From Haplomitrium mnioides (taxonomy: Eukaryota; Marchantiophyta; Haplomitriopsida; Calobryales): a DNA stretch of 34,283 bases. Position numbers and translations under genes: made by a program. The stretch covers positions 1-34,283 of the forward strand of contig JBNGIS010034032.1 in NCBI GenBank assembly GCA_049999725.1, read 5' to 3'. Below, piece by piece: positions 1 through 11,744 of the stretch; position 1 is the stretch's first letter; each line of letters starts with the position of its first letter. The notes below the pieces were generated by a model, which saw only the letters and a program-made list of their open reading frames with translations, searched no databases and was not told the DNA's origin.

Positions 1-1638
1 TCCGACGTCCGAGGAATCTCATGGGTTTATGAGTTTGAGGAATCTAACAAGCTCCCACGACGTGCCACATGCTCGAGATCCGAAGGATCCTACGGACTGT
101 CAAGCTAAAAAATGGAAAAAACAAAGGAAAAGGTGTGTCTCTTCAAACGCCGATTACCAGAGCTACAAATGTCAGATTTGCATTAAATCAGTCTTGTTGG
201 GAAGAGGACGACAAAGTGCAGCTGTTGGAGCCCATTTCAAACTCTGAAGCTGGAAAAAAACCCTCTTGCAGGCTGTGTGAAAAGGCAAGATGCACCCCTT
301 AGCCGTTAGATAAGGGAAACGGGGACCTTCAAAAAAAGGCGGTGATGAAACGTCGAGGTTGGGGAAAAACAAGCACGAGGATAGACTACCTTGCTTTGAA
401 GCTATAGGGACTGATTGTTTTGTGTACAGAGAGCAGCGAGAGATACAGAGGAGAGAGTTCTAGTGAGACCTTAGGTGAAGTGGGTGTCATCGTGAAGGAT
501 GACCATCACAAGGTGGAGGTCGACTGAGGAGGTACTAGGAATCGTGGAACATGAGGCTCTAGAGGCTTAGACTACTCAGGTGGACACATCTTTGAAGACA
601 ATCTAACATTTGGAGATGGACCAACACTTGGAGGAGAGGAGAATTCTTTCGGTTTGTATTTCATGAGGGGCAGCCAAGGGGGGGGGGGGGTCCTGGTGTT
701 GTCTTAGCTTTGGTTTTTACAGGAGATCAGTCCCAGAAGCATTAAGAGAGTGATGCTAGTTTTACAATCTTGTGCAGAAGGGAGACGAGTGGCCACGTTA
801 GTGCCTACGCACTACGGGGAAGATTCAGCCAATTCTTGGATGGAGTGGGTGATCTAGCAGCTAGGAGGGCTGTCTTCCAGAGGTGGAAGTTAAATCAGAC
901 CTCTTCCGAGCCTAAGGAAGTAAATTCAAGGCTTCCAATGATGGAAGTTAAAAAACTATCTGGAAAGGGTGTGTGAGTGGGGAAAGAGTGGGAGGGAGAA
1001 TAATGTTTCTGGTGTTGTTGTGTTTGCAGAGTTAGAACTCATATTTGGAACACAAATTTTGAACCTATGAGTGATGTTTGGAGAGTTAGAAAGTAAGGAA
1101 GATAGTTGTGCACATGTCTAGAAGGGCTAATAGGTGGGGTTCCACGTTTGGGTTGTAATTTCTATTCTGTGGAGAGGCTGAATCAGATAGCTCTGCTTGG
1201 TTTGGGTGCAGGAGTAGTAGGCCTTGTTGACAGTCCACTGATTGGAGGAGTGATTAGCCTTGGTTGTGTTAGGACGTAGCCTATAGGAGAATGCTGGAAG
1301 TTCATTCATGTGTAATAATTGCATACACCCTGTTCGTAGGAGGTGACATTGAATATCTGCAACCAGATTTGCATCAAGCACAGTATTGGTGTTTACCCCA
1401 AAGTCAATTGAGTTGTGGTTTCTCTTTGTGTAGTGAAAAGGTATACAGGTTTGACTTGTGTTTGGGTGGGTTGAGAGTAATGTGGAAATGCAAGGTGAGA
1501 AGTTCGGGATTGTTAAGACCTGAATTCACTAAAGAAGGTTCTGAGGCCGTCTCATTAAAGAGATTGGTTGCTCTTTGTCCCCCATTTGCTCTGAAATAGC
1601 ATCAATTGGGTGTTAAGAAAGGAGGAAGGGGCGTGACA
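1..1638 (+). mobile_element. LTR (3' part), same type as the LTRs of element 2
   Basis: This stretch aligns along nearly its whole length with the LTRs of element 2 (about 15060-16321 and 21650-23456). It ends in TGACA at 1634-1638, the same terminus as those LTRs. No primer-binding site follows, so it is either the 3' LTR of an element lying left of the window or a solo LTR. It keeps a segment lost from the 5' LTR of element 2, but lacks roughly 150 bp near 1066 that the 3' LTR of element 2 retains. A run of 13 G lies at 678-690. Short open frames here are not genes. Confidence 0.8.
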
Positions 1639-2274
1639 ACACTCGCCAAAAGCCCCTCTAACAAAACATTGAGATTCAAATGATGAGTGCGCTCTTGATT
1701 CTCAACTATTTCTTCTAATTTATGTTATTATAGAAGCGAAATTGAAATTTCTTTCTATCATGACTAATTTGATACCAAATGGTATAGATATGAAGGATCT
1801 CTATCCCCCGCAAGTTGGCTGGATTTTTGGCAATAGAAACCCTTGACACTCATTTACAACATTGACTCATGGGTTGATCACCTTTGGCCCTTATTCTTAG
1901 CTTCTTGGAAAGATGACTTTAAGGAGCATCCAACACAATAATAATCAAGTCAATTTGAGGTATATCAAGAATTCTAGAGTTGTCAGAAGTTTGACCTCAC
2001 AAAGCTCCTCGAGAGAACACAGATGGGAGTAAAGATAAGGATGTCTTCCAAATCTATTAGGGAAGATTTGATGTGAGGGTGACAAATTTCATGTCCAAAG
2101 GTTTAGAAATCAGGAAGGACTGATGTGATTAGTGAAGTAGAGGCAAAATACATGGTGAAAAACATTAGGTCAACACTTAAAAGAAAACTCCAATCCATAT
2201 TGTTTGGGGATAGATTCATGAACGAGGCCATCGACGTCTATTCATGAGTTAGAAGACATGTTGCATTAATAGCG
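1639..2274. other. Unassigned sequence between two LTR segments
   Basis: I see no coding region and no match to other parts of the window. It could be the diverged upstream part of the element 3 5' LTR, or older DNA flanking the LTR that ends at 1638. ACACT at 1639-1643 would be the target duplication of that LTR, but its partner lies outside the window. Confidence 0.4.
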
Positions 2275-2955
2275 ACTGCCATGCTAAAGAGGGGAAAAGA
2301 CAAATCAAGACAAAAGAAAAAGCATGCTCCTTTAAAACGCCGATTGCAAGAGTTACAAATGTCAAGTTGGCATGAATTTGGTCTTGCTGAGAACAAGACA
2401 ACAAGACACAACTATTGAAGGTAATTTTAGACTCCAAATCTAGAAAACCACCTTGCAACATGTGTGAAAAGACGGGTTACTCCCCTTTGCTATAAGATAG
2501 TAGAAACACAAACCTTTGAGGAAGGGCTAGAATGGAGGGTATGGACAGGAGGAAACAAGCACAGGGTATAGACTGCTAACTTTGAGGATTGAAGGGTTGA
2601 TTGTTTTGTGCAAAGAGAGCAGTGGGCCATGGGAGAAGGATTTTTGGTGGGACCTCAAGTGAAGCGAGTGTACTCATGTAGGAGGATTATCACATGATGG
2701 AGGTGGACTAAGGAGGTGTAAAGAATCGCTGAGCACAAGGCTCTTGAGGCTCTAACCACTCAGGTGAACTCATCCTTGAAGTCACACCAACATTTGCAAG
2801 TGGACCAATACTTGAAGGGCACGAGGCCTCTCTTGGTTTGTATTTTGTGAAAGGCAACCAATGGGGGGTTCTAGTGTTGTCTTGGCTTTGGTTTCTATAG
2901 GTGATCATTCTCAAAAGAATTAGAAGAATGTTGCTTGTGTCACATTCTGGTGAAG
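2275..2955 (+). mobile_element. Element 3 (oldest Ty3/gypsy element), 5' LTR, left piece
   Basis: This is a diverged homologue of the LTR segment at 15170-15690 and 21770-22435. The stretch from about 2300 (cgccgattgcaagagttaca) to the tract near 2930 can be followed collinearly. The homology breaks at 2955 and resumes at 26178, so everything between is a later insertion. The true left end of the LTR is not visible. It is the most decayed LTR in the window, as expected of the outermost layer. Confidence 0.75.
2951..2955. repeat. Target-site duplication of the solo LTR (left copy; right copy 26173-26177)
   Basis: TGAAG abuts the left end of the solo LTR and TGGAG abuts its right end. Four of five bases match. 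Removing the insert restores collinearity with the element 2 LTR near 22430-22455. Confidence 0.65.
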
Positions 2956-3764
2956 TGTCACGCCCCTCCTTCAAGCCTTAACCTTCAAAGGTGCCACTTT
3001 GGAAGACAGAGGCGAACAAAACAAGGGCTAAAGTTCTTTTCTAAGATGGCCTCGCTGCAAGTTATCTCTTTGAGGTCTTAAAGAGTTCCTCCTCGCCTTA
3101 CACATTGTTCTACTGATCAACAATTACTTCCACATCAATCCTACTCATTCATACTCAATTCCAAAATACACACACACAATTCTGATGCACTTCTTGGGCA
3201 ATCCAAAGTACATTTCATGAGTCCAAAACTAGACCTAAACACCTTACGTACAAAATATGAGCAAAATCCAACATCCGAAATACCAAGAGGCAATGTCAAT
3301 AGTCCTCACTCCCCCTTCATAGGGTTTTGCCAAGTTTTGAACAAGCCCAAATGCCAGTATACTCCGAATCTAGAGTGTTATTCAAGAAATACAAACACAA
3401 AGAAAATCTAGCAAATACACACATACATAGACACATACACACACACCTCGCACTCCGCCAAAATCATATGCCCCTCAATGCCATAGGATCTGGCCTTCCC
3501 AACAGACTTCTCTCCTCATCAACCAACAATTCCAGCCTTCCTTCAATCACCCACCTATGCACTCCGTCCAAATAGTTTTTCAACTTCCCTCGCGAGAAGC
3601 CCTGAATTTACTTCCTCATGCTCGGAAGAGGTCTTCTTTAACTTCCACCTCTAGAAGACAGTCCTCTCAATTGCTGGCCACACACTCCACCTCAAACCTC
3701 GAATGGATATTTTCTACAGTGCGCGGGCACTAACGCAATCACTCCGCTCTTAGACCAAGAATGT
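2956..3764 (-). mobile_element. Solo LTR, minus strand, left piece (3' end of the LTR)
   Basis: The sequence opens with TGTCA at 2956, the reverse complement of the LTR 3' terminus. Its reverse complement matches the end of the element 1 LTR (about 6170-7021), including the aggtggaagttaaag tract and the closing gaaggttaaggcttgaagga segment. The piece is cut at 3764 by element 1 and continues at 24644. A CA-rich stretch at 3412-3446 belongs to the LTR. Together the pieces give about 2.3 kb with both LTR termini and no internal region, which is a solo LTR. Confidence 0.85.
3760..3764. repeat. Target-site duplication of element 1 (left copy; right copy 24639-24643)
   Basis: AATGT precedes the TGTCAG start of element 1 and AATGC follows its TGACA end. 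Four of five bases match, consistent with an old 5-bp duplication. Confidence 0.75.
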
Positions 3765-4375
3765 TGTCAGCTAATGGCATGAGGCACTAAAGACGAATTC
3801 ATGGAAACAAAGGTGGCATTGGAACAATTCCTCTTTCGTAAATTGTAAAGTACCTCGAAAGAAGCGGATCAACTCCAATCAAAGAGTACAAGCGGATCAC
3901 TCGGATCCGAGGAGTGGAACGGGATCACTTCGGAATGGGCAAAGGGAGTTGTGCTAGCCAGGGAGTGGGGGGGCACCACTAAAATTTGATAAAAGTGAAA
4001 GAAAGCCTACAAGTATCATCGAGATGTAGGAATCGAGGCCCGAGCAGGGAGGAGCGGAGCGCTCACAAGAGGTAATCAGCCGAGAGGAGGAAGGAAGGAA
4101 GAGTGACCTTGGAAGGAGTGGGGACTAGAGGAGGAGGATCTGAGACGCAGGGCCGAGATCAAAGAGCGACAACGGGTGGAGGGGACCGCAGACAAGGAAA
4201 GGATGCAACGCAAGGTTTCAAATGCCACACATAAGAAGCAGAAATCAGGAAGAGAAAGGAGAGGGCCATGGTCTCGTAAGCAGCGACTACACCAAGGATC
4301 AGGGAACACTCCGATCCCTCAGGCGTTAATGAGTTCTATTGGGGTCCGCAACCCCTTCCTTCACGATGTCCGCCG

Positions 4376-4687
4376 GCCTTTGCTGAAATGTGGCGTCCTC
4401 AGAGGTGTCTGGGAGATTCAGCGGAGACGTGGCAGGCGCAAGGGTGTCCGCGGGCCTTTGCGGAAATGTGGCGTCCTTAGAGGTGTTTGGGAGATTCAGC
4501 GGAGACGTGGCAAGCGCGAGGGTGTCAACGGGCCTTTGCGGAAACGTGGCGTCCTAAGAGGTGTCTTAGAGATTCAGCGCAGATGTGGCAAGTGCGGGGG
4601 TGTTCGCGGGCCTTTGCGGAAATGTGGCGTCCTTGGAGGTGTCTGGGAGATTCAGCGGAAACGTGGCAGGCAAGGAGGCGTTCAAGA
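4376..4687 (+). repeat. 78-bp tandem array in element 1 5' LTR (4 units)
   Basis: Units start at 4376, 4454, 4532 and 4610, an exact 78-bp spacing. Each runs from gcctttgcggaaatgtggcg to a tail near caagggtgtccgcgg. The partner LTR has five units, so the copy number changed after insertion. Confidence 0.9.
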
Positions 4688-5505
4688 TCTTCTTCGAAAC
4701 CTATGGTCAGCGTGGCAGTTAAGGTTCCCCATTGAAAACGGCGTCGGACGGCGCTCTTCGAAATCAGGTCAACTGTGGGCCCAGAGGTTGTGTGGTTTCC
4801 TTCGGACTCCCTATCCGAGGAATATTTTGAAATCTTCCGCGATCAACTTCGGAACCCAAGATCAGCGCAGAGGTCCACTTTCCCTATTGAAAATGACGTC
4901 GGATAGCGCTACCTCGGACATGTGGCACTTCGGAGGAGCTCATTGGATTCTTCGGACTCCAGTCAACTTTGGAACTGTTGGTCAACGGTGGCAGTCCAAC
5001 TTCCCTATGGAAAACGACGTCAGACGATGCTTTGCGGAACCAAGTCAATTGCGGGCCTAGAGATTATGTAGTTTCCTTCAGACTCCCTGTCCAAGGAATA
5101 TTCCGGAAACTCCCATGGTCAACTTCAAAACCTCAAGTCAGTGTGGCGGTCCACCTTCCTCGTTGAAAACGGCGTCGGACACGAAAGAAAGTCAACCTCG
5201 GAACTCAAGGTCCAAAGGATCCTTCGGACTCAACAGTCTATTGGAATCTTCAGACTTGGGTCTGCGGTCAACTACGGATGCAGGTCAAAGTGACGGTCCA
5301 CCTTCCCTATTGAAAGCAATGTCGAATAGTGGCAGCGTTGACAAAGTCAACCTCGGAACTCAGAGTCCGAGGGATCCGACTCACCAATCCGTTGGACTCT
5401 TCGGACTTGGGTCGGTGGTCATTTGCATATCAAGGTCAATGTGGCGGTCAAGCTTCCCAATTGAAGATGGTGTCGGATGGCATCCACAGAGGAAAAGTCA
5501 ACATC

Positions 5506-5670
5506 CGACTCGGTTCTGCGGGAATCTTTGGAATCCCAGTCTGCGAGATTCTTCGGACTCGAATCCGTAGGATTCTTCGGACCCAGCTCCATAAGGTTCT
5601 TCGGACTCGGTTCCGCGGGAATCTTTGGAATCGTAATCCACGAGATTCCTCGAACCAAACCCCGTAGACC
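5506..5670 (+). repeat. Short tandem array (about 24 bp) in element 1 5' LTR
   Basis: Imperfect units near 24 bp built on gattcttcggactcg and ccgcgggaatctttgg follow one another. The partner array in the 3' LTR lies at about 12958-13110. Confidence 0.7.
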
Positions 5671-5807
5671 TCGGAACTGACCGTTGTACTTGGATCTTTC
5701 TACGAATAAACGAGACAAGTGTCGCCACGTCCGAAGCTCGGGCCCGCCTAACGGGAAAAATGACCTTTTCAAATGGGAAGGATTTGCAGGAGCAGAAGGG
5801 CGAGGGG

Positions 5808-5814
5808 TATATAT
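5808..5814 (+). promoter_or_regulatory. Candidate TATA box of the element 1 LTR
   Basis: TATATAT lies in the context ggggTATATATcga. The other LTRs of this type have TATACAT at 13246-13252 and TATAGAT (minus strand) at 25025-25031 in the same ggggTATAnAT context. Conservation among diverged LTRs suggests the Pol II promoter; the start site itself is not visible. Confidence 0.5.
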
Positions 5815-7029
5815 CGACGAGCTGCGACATTGATTGGGTTTGTGTGCATGCAAGCTAGAGACGTGCAAGCGATCCCAAGATAGGAAGAGACAACAAGGTA
5901 AGGAAAAAATGATCCAGTGAAGATTTATGTGAGGTGACTATACTCGTGCAAGGGGCTAGCAAGGGTGGAGGTGGATTAGAAGAGCGCCGAGAATTGCTAG
6001 GCGGGGAGCTCTAGAGGCTCTAGCAATCCAAGTGAACTCATCCCTTCGGGTGGACCAGTAGTGGAGGTGAATCGATACGGGAAATTGAAGAGGATTTGAT
6101 CTGTCTGGAATTCAGGAGAGGCTGACAAGTGGGATCTTGGGGTTGTGTCTGCATCATCTGTGCAAGAGCATCAAACCCAAAAGTGCTCGGAGTGTGCTCT
6201 GGTTCAATCTTTTAAGTGGAGCTAAGAAGAGAGTAGCTGCGTTAGTGCCCACACATTGTGGAGAAGATTTGTTGAAGGTTCGGAGGTGGAGTGAGTTGCC
6301 AATAGTCGAGAGGACTACCTTCGAGAGGTGGAAGTTATAGAAATCCTCTTCCAAGCCCGAGGAAGTAAATCCACGGCTTCTCCTTATGGAAGTTAAGAAA
6401 CTATCTAGAAGAAGGGTGTGTGCGTGGGGGATGAAAGGAAGATTGAGAATGTCAATTGTGGAAGGGAGGAGTCTGCTGGGGAGGTCAGTCCCTATGGTTC
6501 TATAAGGCATATGGTTTTGGTGAAGTGCAATGCATGTGTGTTTGTAATTGTGTATGAGTGTATTAGTTAGATTTGAATAATGTTGTATTGTATAAGAAAC
6601 ACTTAGGACTAGGAGCATACAAGAAATCCATTTGTTCAGATCGTGAGACAGCCTTGTGAAGGGGAAGTCAGGTCCCTGGGCATTGTTTCGTGATACTTGG
6701 GATATTACATTCAGCTCATGATTGGTATACAAAGTGGGTGGGTCGAGATTTGGGACCCTTGAATTATATTGCATATTACCATAGGAGTATCTTGGTCCTT
6801 GTGTATGTGTGTTTGGCATTGAGTGTGGATGAGCAGCTTCGCTGCTGAAGTGCTTGCTGAAAAGAGGAAAGGCTTGTAGGGTGAAGAAGAGTTGTTTAAA
6901 GCCTCAAAGTGATAACTGGATAAGGGCCATCTCACAAAAGGACCTATTTCCCCTGTTTTTGTCCTCCCTTGCCTTCCAAGTAGCACCTGTGAAGGTTAAG
7001 GCTTGAAGGAGGGGAGTGGCATAAATTTT

Positions 7030-7045
7030 TGGCGCTAGAAGGAGG
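7030..7045 (+). other. Candidate primer-binding site of element 1
   Basis: tggcgctagaaggagg lies 8 nt after the LTR end. The same motif follows the 5' LTR in element 2 (16332) and, with one change, in element 3 (27274). Position and conservation support a tRNA primer site. It differs from the common plant initiator-Met type (TGGTATCAGAGC), and I cannot name the tRNA. Confidence 0.65.
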
Positions 7046-7227
7046 CCAAAAGGTTTGCAGAAACCTGAGATCAACCCAAGGCTAAGTTATCGCTTTGTGC
7101 ACCAAGGACCCAAAGTCGAATTGTGCAAGAGAATTCCGAGAAACAGAGCAAGTGGTTGTGAGCCTGTTGAGGAAGAGTGGAGGAAGGAATCAACTTGTGG
7201 GTGGAATTGTTCTTGCCAAGTGTTGGG

Positions 7228-8202
7228 ATGGCCAACCTGGTTCCCCCTTTTTGGTTGAGGGGCAGATTTAAATTCAAATCCTTCAAAAGGCGTCCGATGT
7301 ACGACACCGATGAGTGGCTGGATGATCAGGAAAATACCACGGCAGCGAATGGAGAAAGACATGTAGAAATCGGAATTCTGCCGGTGGTCTTGAAGAGAGA
7401 GGCCCAACCATGGTATAAGGATCTGCCGTATAACATCAAGAGGGATTTGAGAAGCTTTCAGGGTCGCATTCATTGCGGAGTTCAGGGAGATCCGGGAGGA
7501 AACAGAGGCGTTGATCAAAATGGGTCAGCTTAAGATGAAGAAGAAGGAATCCATCAGAAAATTCTTCTAGAGATTTAAGAAGGTGGCTCGGAAGCTGAAC
7601 CTACCAGCCATGGATGGGATGCTAACCGCGTGGTTCATGGCAGCCCTACCCAAGGGAATTGGGACCTGGGTGAGGCAAACGGATTTGCAGACTCTTGAGG
7701 AGGTGGTCAATGCAACCTGATCCCACGTCAAGGCTGCAATCACGAGCTCTTGCAGAAAAGCAAGAGCCAAGTATGAGTGGGATGACTCTTTAGACACTTC
7801 GGATAGTGGAGAGGAGATAGATGAAAGTTCCACGTCCACCTCAGAGAGCGAGGGTGACTCGGACAGTAGCAGCTCAAAGGAGTACCAATCATCCTGGAAG
7901 AAGAAAAAACAGAAAGATTTGAAGAAGAAGAAATAGGCCAAGGAGAGAGAAGTGCATCATTGCAAGGGGACTAGCAAAGGAAAATCCAGATAAAGTGAAC
8001 CTGAACCTAAGACGAGCAAGAAGCAAGGTAGGAGGGATCGAATTGAGGAGCTGAGCACCAAAATGGAGGTGATGGATATCTTTCTCACAAGAAACAAACC
8101 GGAAGACCAGCCACTACCCACTAGGCGAGTCGGAGTGTGGTACATCAGATGCAACAAGCATGGCCACTCTCCTCAAGAATGCCTGGCAGAGAATAATGCT
8201 TA
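7228..8202 (+). pseudogene. gag: Degenerate gag polyprotein of element 1
   Basis: Gag forms the retroelement particle and binds its RNA. The start is placed at the ATG at 7228, because all three elements share a Met-Ala-Asn-x-Val-Pro opening at the equivalent position. A Retrotrans_gag-like core follows (AWLDD-like segment, AQPWYKDLP, then MGQLKMKKKES near 7520). There is a frameshift near 7460, and stops at 7568 (Gln codon in element 2), 7719 and 7934. The C-terminal part has a Ser/Glu/Asp-rich stretch, a Lys-rich stretch and one zinc knuckle near 8134-8173 whose first Cys is now Tyr. Right after the knuckle the sequence jumps to the RT region: the second knuckle and the protease are deleted. 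Confidence 0.85.
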
Positions 8203-9640
8203 GAGTCACATGGATTTGAAAGGAGTCCCGAGGGAATTGGAGGAACACCAGATTGACTTAGAACCCGCAACAATCCCTGTAAGACAATGCCAATACAGGA
8301 TGAACCCATGCTTCTCCTTGCTGGTGAAGGAGGAGATCGACAAGCTGCTCGGGGCAGATTTCATCTACTCAGTGTTAAATAGTGAATGGGTGTCTCCGTT
8401 GGTGGTGGTGCCCAAGAAAGTCGGGCAGGATGGTGAACAGAAAATCCGAGTGTACTAGGATTTTTGGAAGCTCAATGAGGCCACAAAGAAGAACCACTAC
8501 TTGTTGCCTTTCACGTACGGGGTGCTGGATTTGGTGGCAGGGCAAGAGGTCTATAGCTTCTTGGATGGATATTTCAGGTACAGCTAAATTTGGATCCGGG
8601 AGGAGGATCAGCTGAAGACGGCATTCACCATGGAATGGAGGGTGTTTCCCTTCCAAAGGATGCCTTTCGAACTATGCAATGCACCCAAAACTTTTTAAAG
8701 GAAGATGATGAACATCTTCCATGATTACCTCATGAAATTCTTGGAGATCCTCATCGACGATTTTGTGGTGTATGGGAAGTTGTGTGATCATGAGCGGGAT
8801 GTGAGGCTCACCCTCCAACAATGCAGAGAGACGGGGCTGAGATTACACCCAGGCAAGTGTTTCTTCGGGGTAAAGGAGGGGATACTCCTTAGACACAAGA
8901 TTTCCAGTTGGGGCATCGAAGTAGACCAGAAGAAGATTGCCATTTGAATTAGTGTCTCTTTCCCCACCAACTTGAAGGAGGTGCAAGGCTTCTTGGGGTG
9001 CATGGGATACTATAGAAAACTTATCAACTAGCTTGCCTCGGTAGCTCTACCCCTCACCCAAATGACCAAGAGGGCAACACCTTTGAAGCCACCCCCAAAA
9101 GACTTGCGAGTTTCATGGAGTTGAAGAGGCAATTGGCGAGTACTCATGTACTAGTGCCTCCCAGCTGGGGGAAAGAATTTCACGCAATGATTGATGTGTC
9201 CGGCATTTCATCAAGGCAGTACTGAGCTAGACGAATGAGAAGGGCAGGGATCATCCGATTTATTTTGCCAGCAAGCTACTAGCCCCAGTGGAGACGAACT
9301 ACTTTGCTATTGATCGGGAAGCCTTAGAAATCATTTATGCCTTGAAGAAATTTAGGCATTACTTGTTGTATTACAAGGTGATCTTTCACACTGATCACAA
9401 TTCTCTCAGGTACATGGTAAATAAACCGAATGTGGTAGGTCGAATTGCGAGATGGGTGCCTCTCCTACATAAGTTTGACTTTGAAGTGCGAATCAAACCA
9501 AGGAGGAAGCACAACAATGTTGATTTCTTCTCCCATGTTGTTGTGCCGATCAATCAAAAGGAGGTGGACGATGCGTTCCTGGATGAGGACCTATTCCAGG
9601 TGAAAGCTCGAAAGGCCACAGATTATGTTGCCATAATATA
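8203..9640 (+). pseudogene. pol: Degenerate pol of element 1: reverse transcriptase and RNase H
   Basis: The RT copies element RNA into DNA and RNase H removes the RNA strand. Recognisable RT blocks in order are SHMDLKGVPRELEEHQIDLEP, NSEWVSPLVVVPKK, the catalytic pair as LIDDFVVYG (Asp codons 8756-8761), and LRLHPGKCFFGVKEGILL. RNase H remnants follow, including YFAIDREALEIIYALKKFRH and FHTDHNSLRYMV (9288-9470). Stops lie at 8456, 8585, 8696, 8945, 9029 and 9228, and the frame is lost from about 9060 to 9288. Several stops replace Gln or Trp codons present in element 2. It cannot make an active enzyme. Confidence 0.88.
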
Positions 9641-10902
9641 ATTCCTCCTTTCAGCTCAAATTCTGAGAGGCAGCAACAGAGAGGAAGCTGCCGTGTTACT
9701 CCGAATGATGAAGCCATACCTGCCAATCAAGGGAGTGTTGCATAAAAGAGGGGCTACGATAGAATGATCAAATGATGCTTGGAGCGGGATCAAGCCATGG
9801 TGGTGATGAAGGCCTCGCACAGAGAGGAGGTGGGGAGCCATTTTGTAGCAAATGCCGCAATAAGGAAGATTTTGGATGCAGGGTACTAGTAGCCCACGCT
9901 GCACAAGAGCGTGCACTTCTAGGTGAAGAGGTGCGACGTGTGCTAGAAGACGGAGAGGCCAACAACCAACCAACATCACCCCTTGGTCCCCATTATTGCC
10001 CTGACACCCTTTGAAAAGTGGGGAATTGATTTCATCGGCCCGATTGCTCCATCTACCCACAAGGGAAACAAGTACATTGTGATGGCTACGGATTATGCCA
10101 CGAAATAGGTGGAAGATGAGCCACTCAGAAGGATGATGCCAAGACGGTGGTTGCCTTCCTGTACGAGCAGATGTTTTGCAGGTTTGGGCCCCTGCTGGAG
10201 CTGGTGAGTAACCATGGTATGCATTTCATCAACCAGGTAATCAAGGACCTGACTACAAGATACCTCGTCAAGCACCCCCACACTACAACTTATCATCTGA
10301 AGACTAGCGGGCTCACAAAAAGGGCAAATGGGAATATAGGTAAGATCCTCGGCAAAACAGTGGCAGCCAACAAGGCAGACTAGGACCTCAAGCTGCTAAC
10401 AACAACCTATGCCTACAACCTAGCTTAAAAGACCACCACTTGCCATTGCCCCTATTTCTTGGTCTTTGGACAACACACTTTGGTGCTGGTGGAGTATGAA
10501 GTGCCCATGAGACGACTATTGGAGGAGGTGAAGATGACAGAAGATCGGAGTAGGAGGGAGAGAATATATCACCTGGAGAGCTTGGAGGAAGCTAGGGAGC
10601 AAGCCCAGGGAAGGTTGGAGCATCAACAACAATTGCGGAAGCAACATCATGATAAGGGTCTGAAACCAACAGACCTTTAGGAGGGGAATCTAGTGTTGTT
10701 GTATGACAGCAGATTTGTACACTTCCGAGGGAAGTTACATACTAGGTGGATGGGTCCCTTTATCTTGAAAAAATTGCATCGAAATGGGTTAGCAAAATTG
10801 GAAACGTTGGAGGGGCAGAAGTTCGCCAATCAAGTGCATTTTGACTGACTCAAAGGGTACGTAAACTATGAGGAAAATGGAGGGAGATCGGGGTTGATCT
10901 GA
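9641..10902 (+). pseudogene. pol: Degenerate integrase of element 1, catalytically broken
   Basis: Integrase inserts the element DNA. The core motif WGIDFIGPIAPS begins near 10020, with the first catalytic Asp at 10028-10030. The second Asp (VSD in element 2) is Asn at 10210-10212, and the catalytic Glu is Lys at 10318-10320. Both are G-to-A type changes. The zinc-binding N-terminal part is frameshifted (9740-9960). Stops lie at 10106, 10381, 10426 and 10678. The C-terminal region has the plant gypsy motif LYDSRFVHFRGKLHTRWMGP at about 10699-10758. I see no chromodomain and no extra open frame before the polypurine tract. Confidence 0.87.
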
Positions 10903-10924
10903 GCGGATGTTCCAAGTCGGCAAG

Positions 10925-11012
10925 TGTGAGTGTATGGGTGTGGTGAGTGTGTGTGAGTATGTTGTGTATGTGAGTATGTTGAGTGTGTGAGTGTGTGTGG
11001 GTGTTTGTGAAA
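10925..11012 (+). repeat. GTGAGT/TG-rich low-complexity tract
   Basis: Imperfect gtgagtgtgt and gtgtatg words repeat between the pol stop and the polypurine tract. It is an expanded simple sequence with no visible function. Confidence 0.75.
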
Positions 11013-11116
11013 TTGCACTAGAGCAACCTTGTATTTAGCCAAGCAGCGGCCACTGTGTAGGAGGCAGCTAGTAGCTGATGAAGAGAGAAGGGTGTTCGCG
11101 AGGTCGCTTCACACTT

Positions 11117-11126
11117 AAAGGGGGAG
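11117..11126 (+). other. Polypurine tract of element 1
   Basis: aaagggggag lies 3 nt before the TGTCAG start of the 3' LTR at 11130. It would prime plus-strand DNA synthesis. Element 2 has lost its equivalent. Confidence 0.75.
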
Positions 11127-11744
11127 TTATGTCAGCTAGTGGCATGAGGCACTAAGGAAGAATTCATGGAAACAAAGGTGGCATTGGAACAATTCCTCTC
11201 TCGTAAGTGTTAAAGTACCTTAGAAGCAACGGATCAATTGCAATCAGTGAGTACGAGCGGATCGCCTGGATCCAAGAAGTGGAACGGGATCGCTTCGGAA
11301 TGGGGAAAGAGAGTTGTGTTAGCCAGCAAGTGGGGGGGAACCACTAAAATTTGACCGAAGCAGAAGAGAGCCTACAAGTATCACAGAGATGCAAGAATCG
11401 AGGTCTGAGTAGGGAGGAACGGAGTGCTCACCAGAAGCAATCAACCAAGAGGAGGAAGGAAGGGCGACCTCGGAAGTGAGGGAGGAGCAGAGACTAGAGG
11501 AGGAGGATCCGAGACGCGGGTGGAGATCGAAGAGCGACAACAAGTGGAGGGGACCACAGACAAGGAAAGGCTGCAGTGCAAGCTTTCAAATGCCGCGCAC
11601 TAGAAGTAGAAATCAGAAAGAGGAAGGAGAGGGCCATGGCCTTCGTAAGCAGCTACTACGCCAAGGATTGGGGGACGCTTCGATCCCTCAGGCATTAACA
11701 GGTTCTACTGGGATCCGTAACCCCTTCCTTCACGATGTTTGCGG

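Larger units (their letters stand above)
3765..7021 (+). repeat. Element 1, 5' LTR
   Basis: It begins with TGTCAG and ends with TGGCA (TGACA in its partner). It aligns with 11130-13279 plus 23462-24638. It contains a 78-bp array (4376-4687), a run of imperfect repeats ending in a gaaaacggcgtcggac-like core (about 4700-5340), a short-period array (5506-5670) and a TATA-like box (5808-5814). Open frames in it, including one of 294 codons, come from the repeat periods being multiples of three. Confidence 0.88.

Noticed and set aside
1639-2274. Possible unknown gene between LTR segments
   Set aside because: Stops are frequent in all frames and no motif is recognisable.
4176-5060. Longest open frame in the window (294 codons)
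   Set aside because: It lies inside an LTR, is made of 26-residue repeats from the 78-bp array, and is not kept open in the partner LTR.
6154-6819. Minus-strand open frame of 221 codons
   Set aside because: It lies in the element 1 LTR, has no family signature, and the homologous sequence at 23774-24603 is broken.
10903-11129. Possible envelope-like or extra gene after pol in element 1
   Set aside because: The interval is only about 230 bp and is mostly GTGAGT-rich simple sequence.
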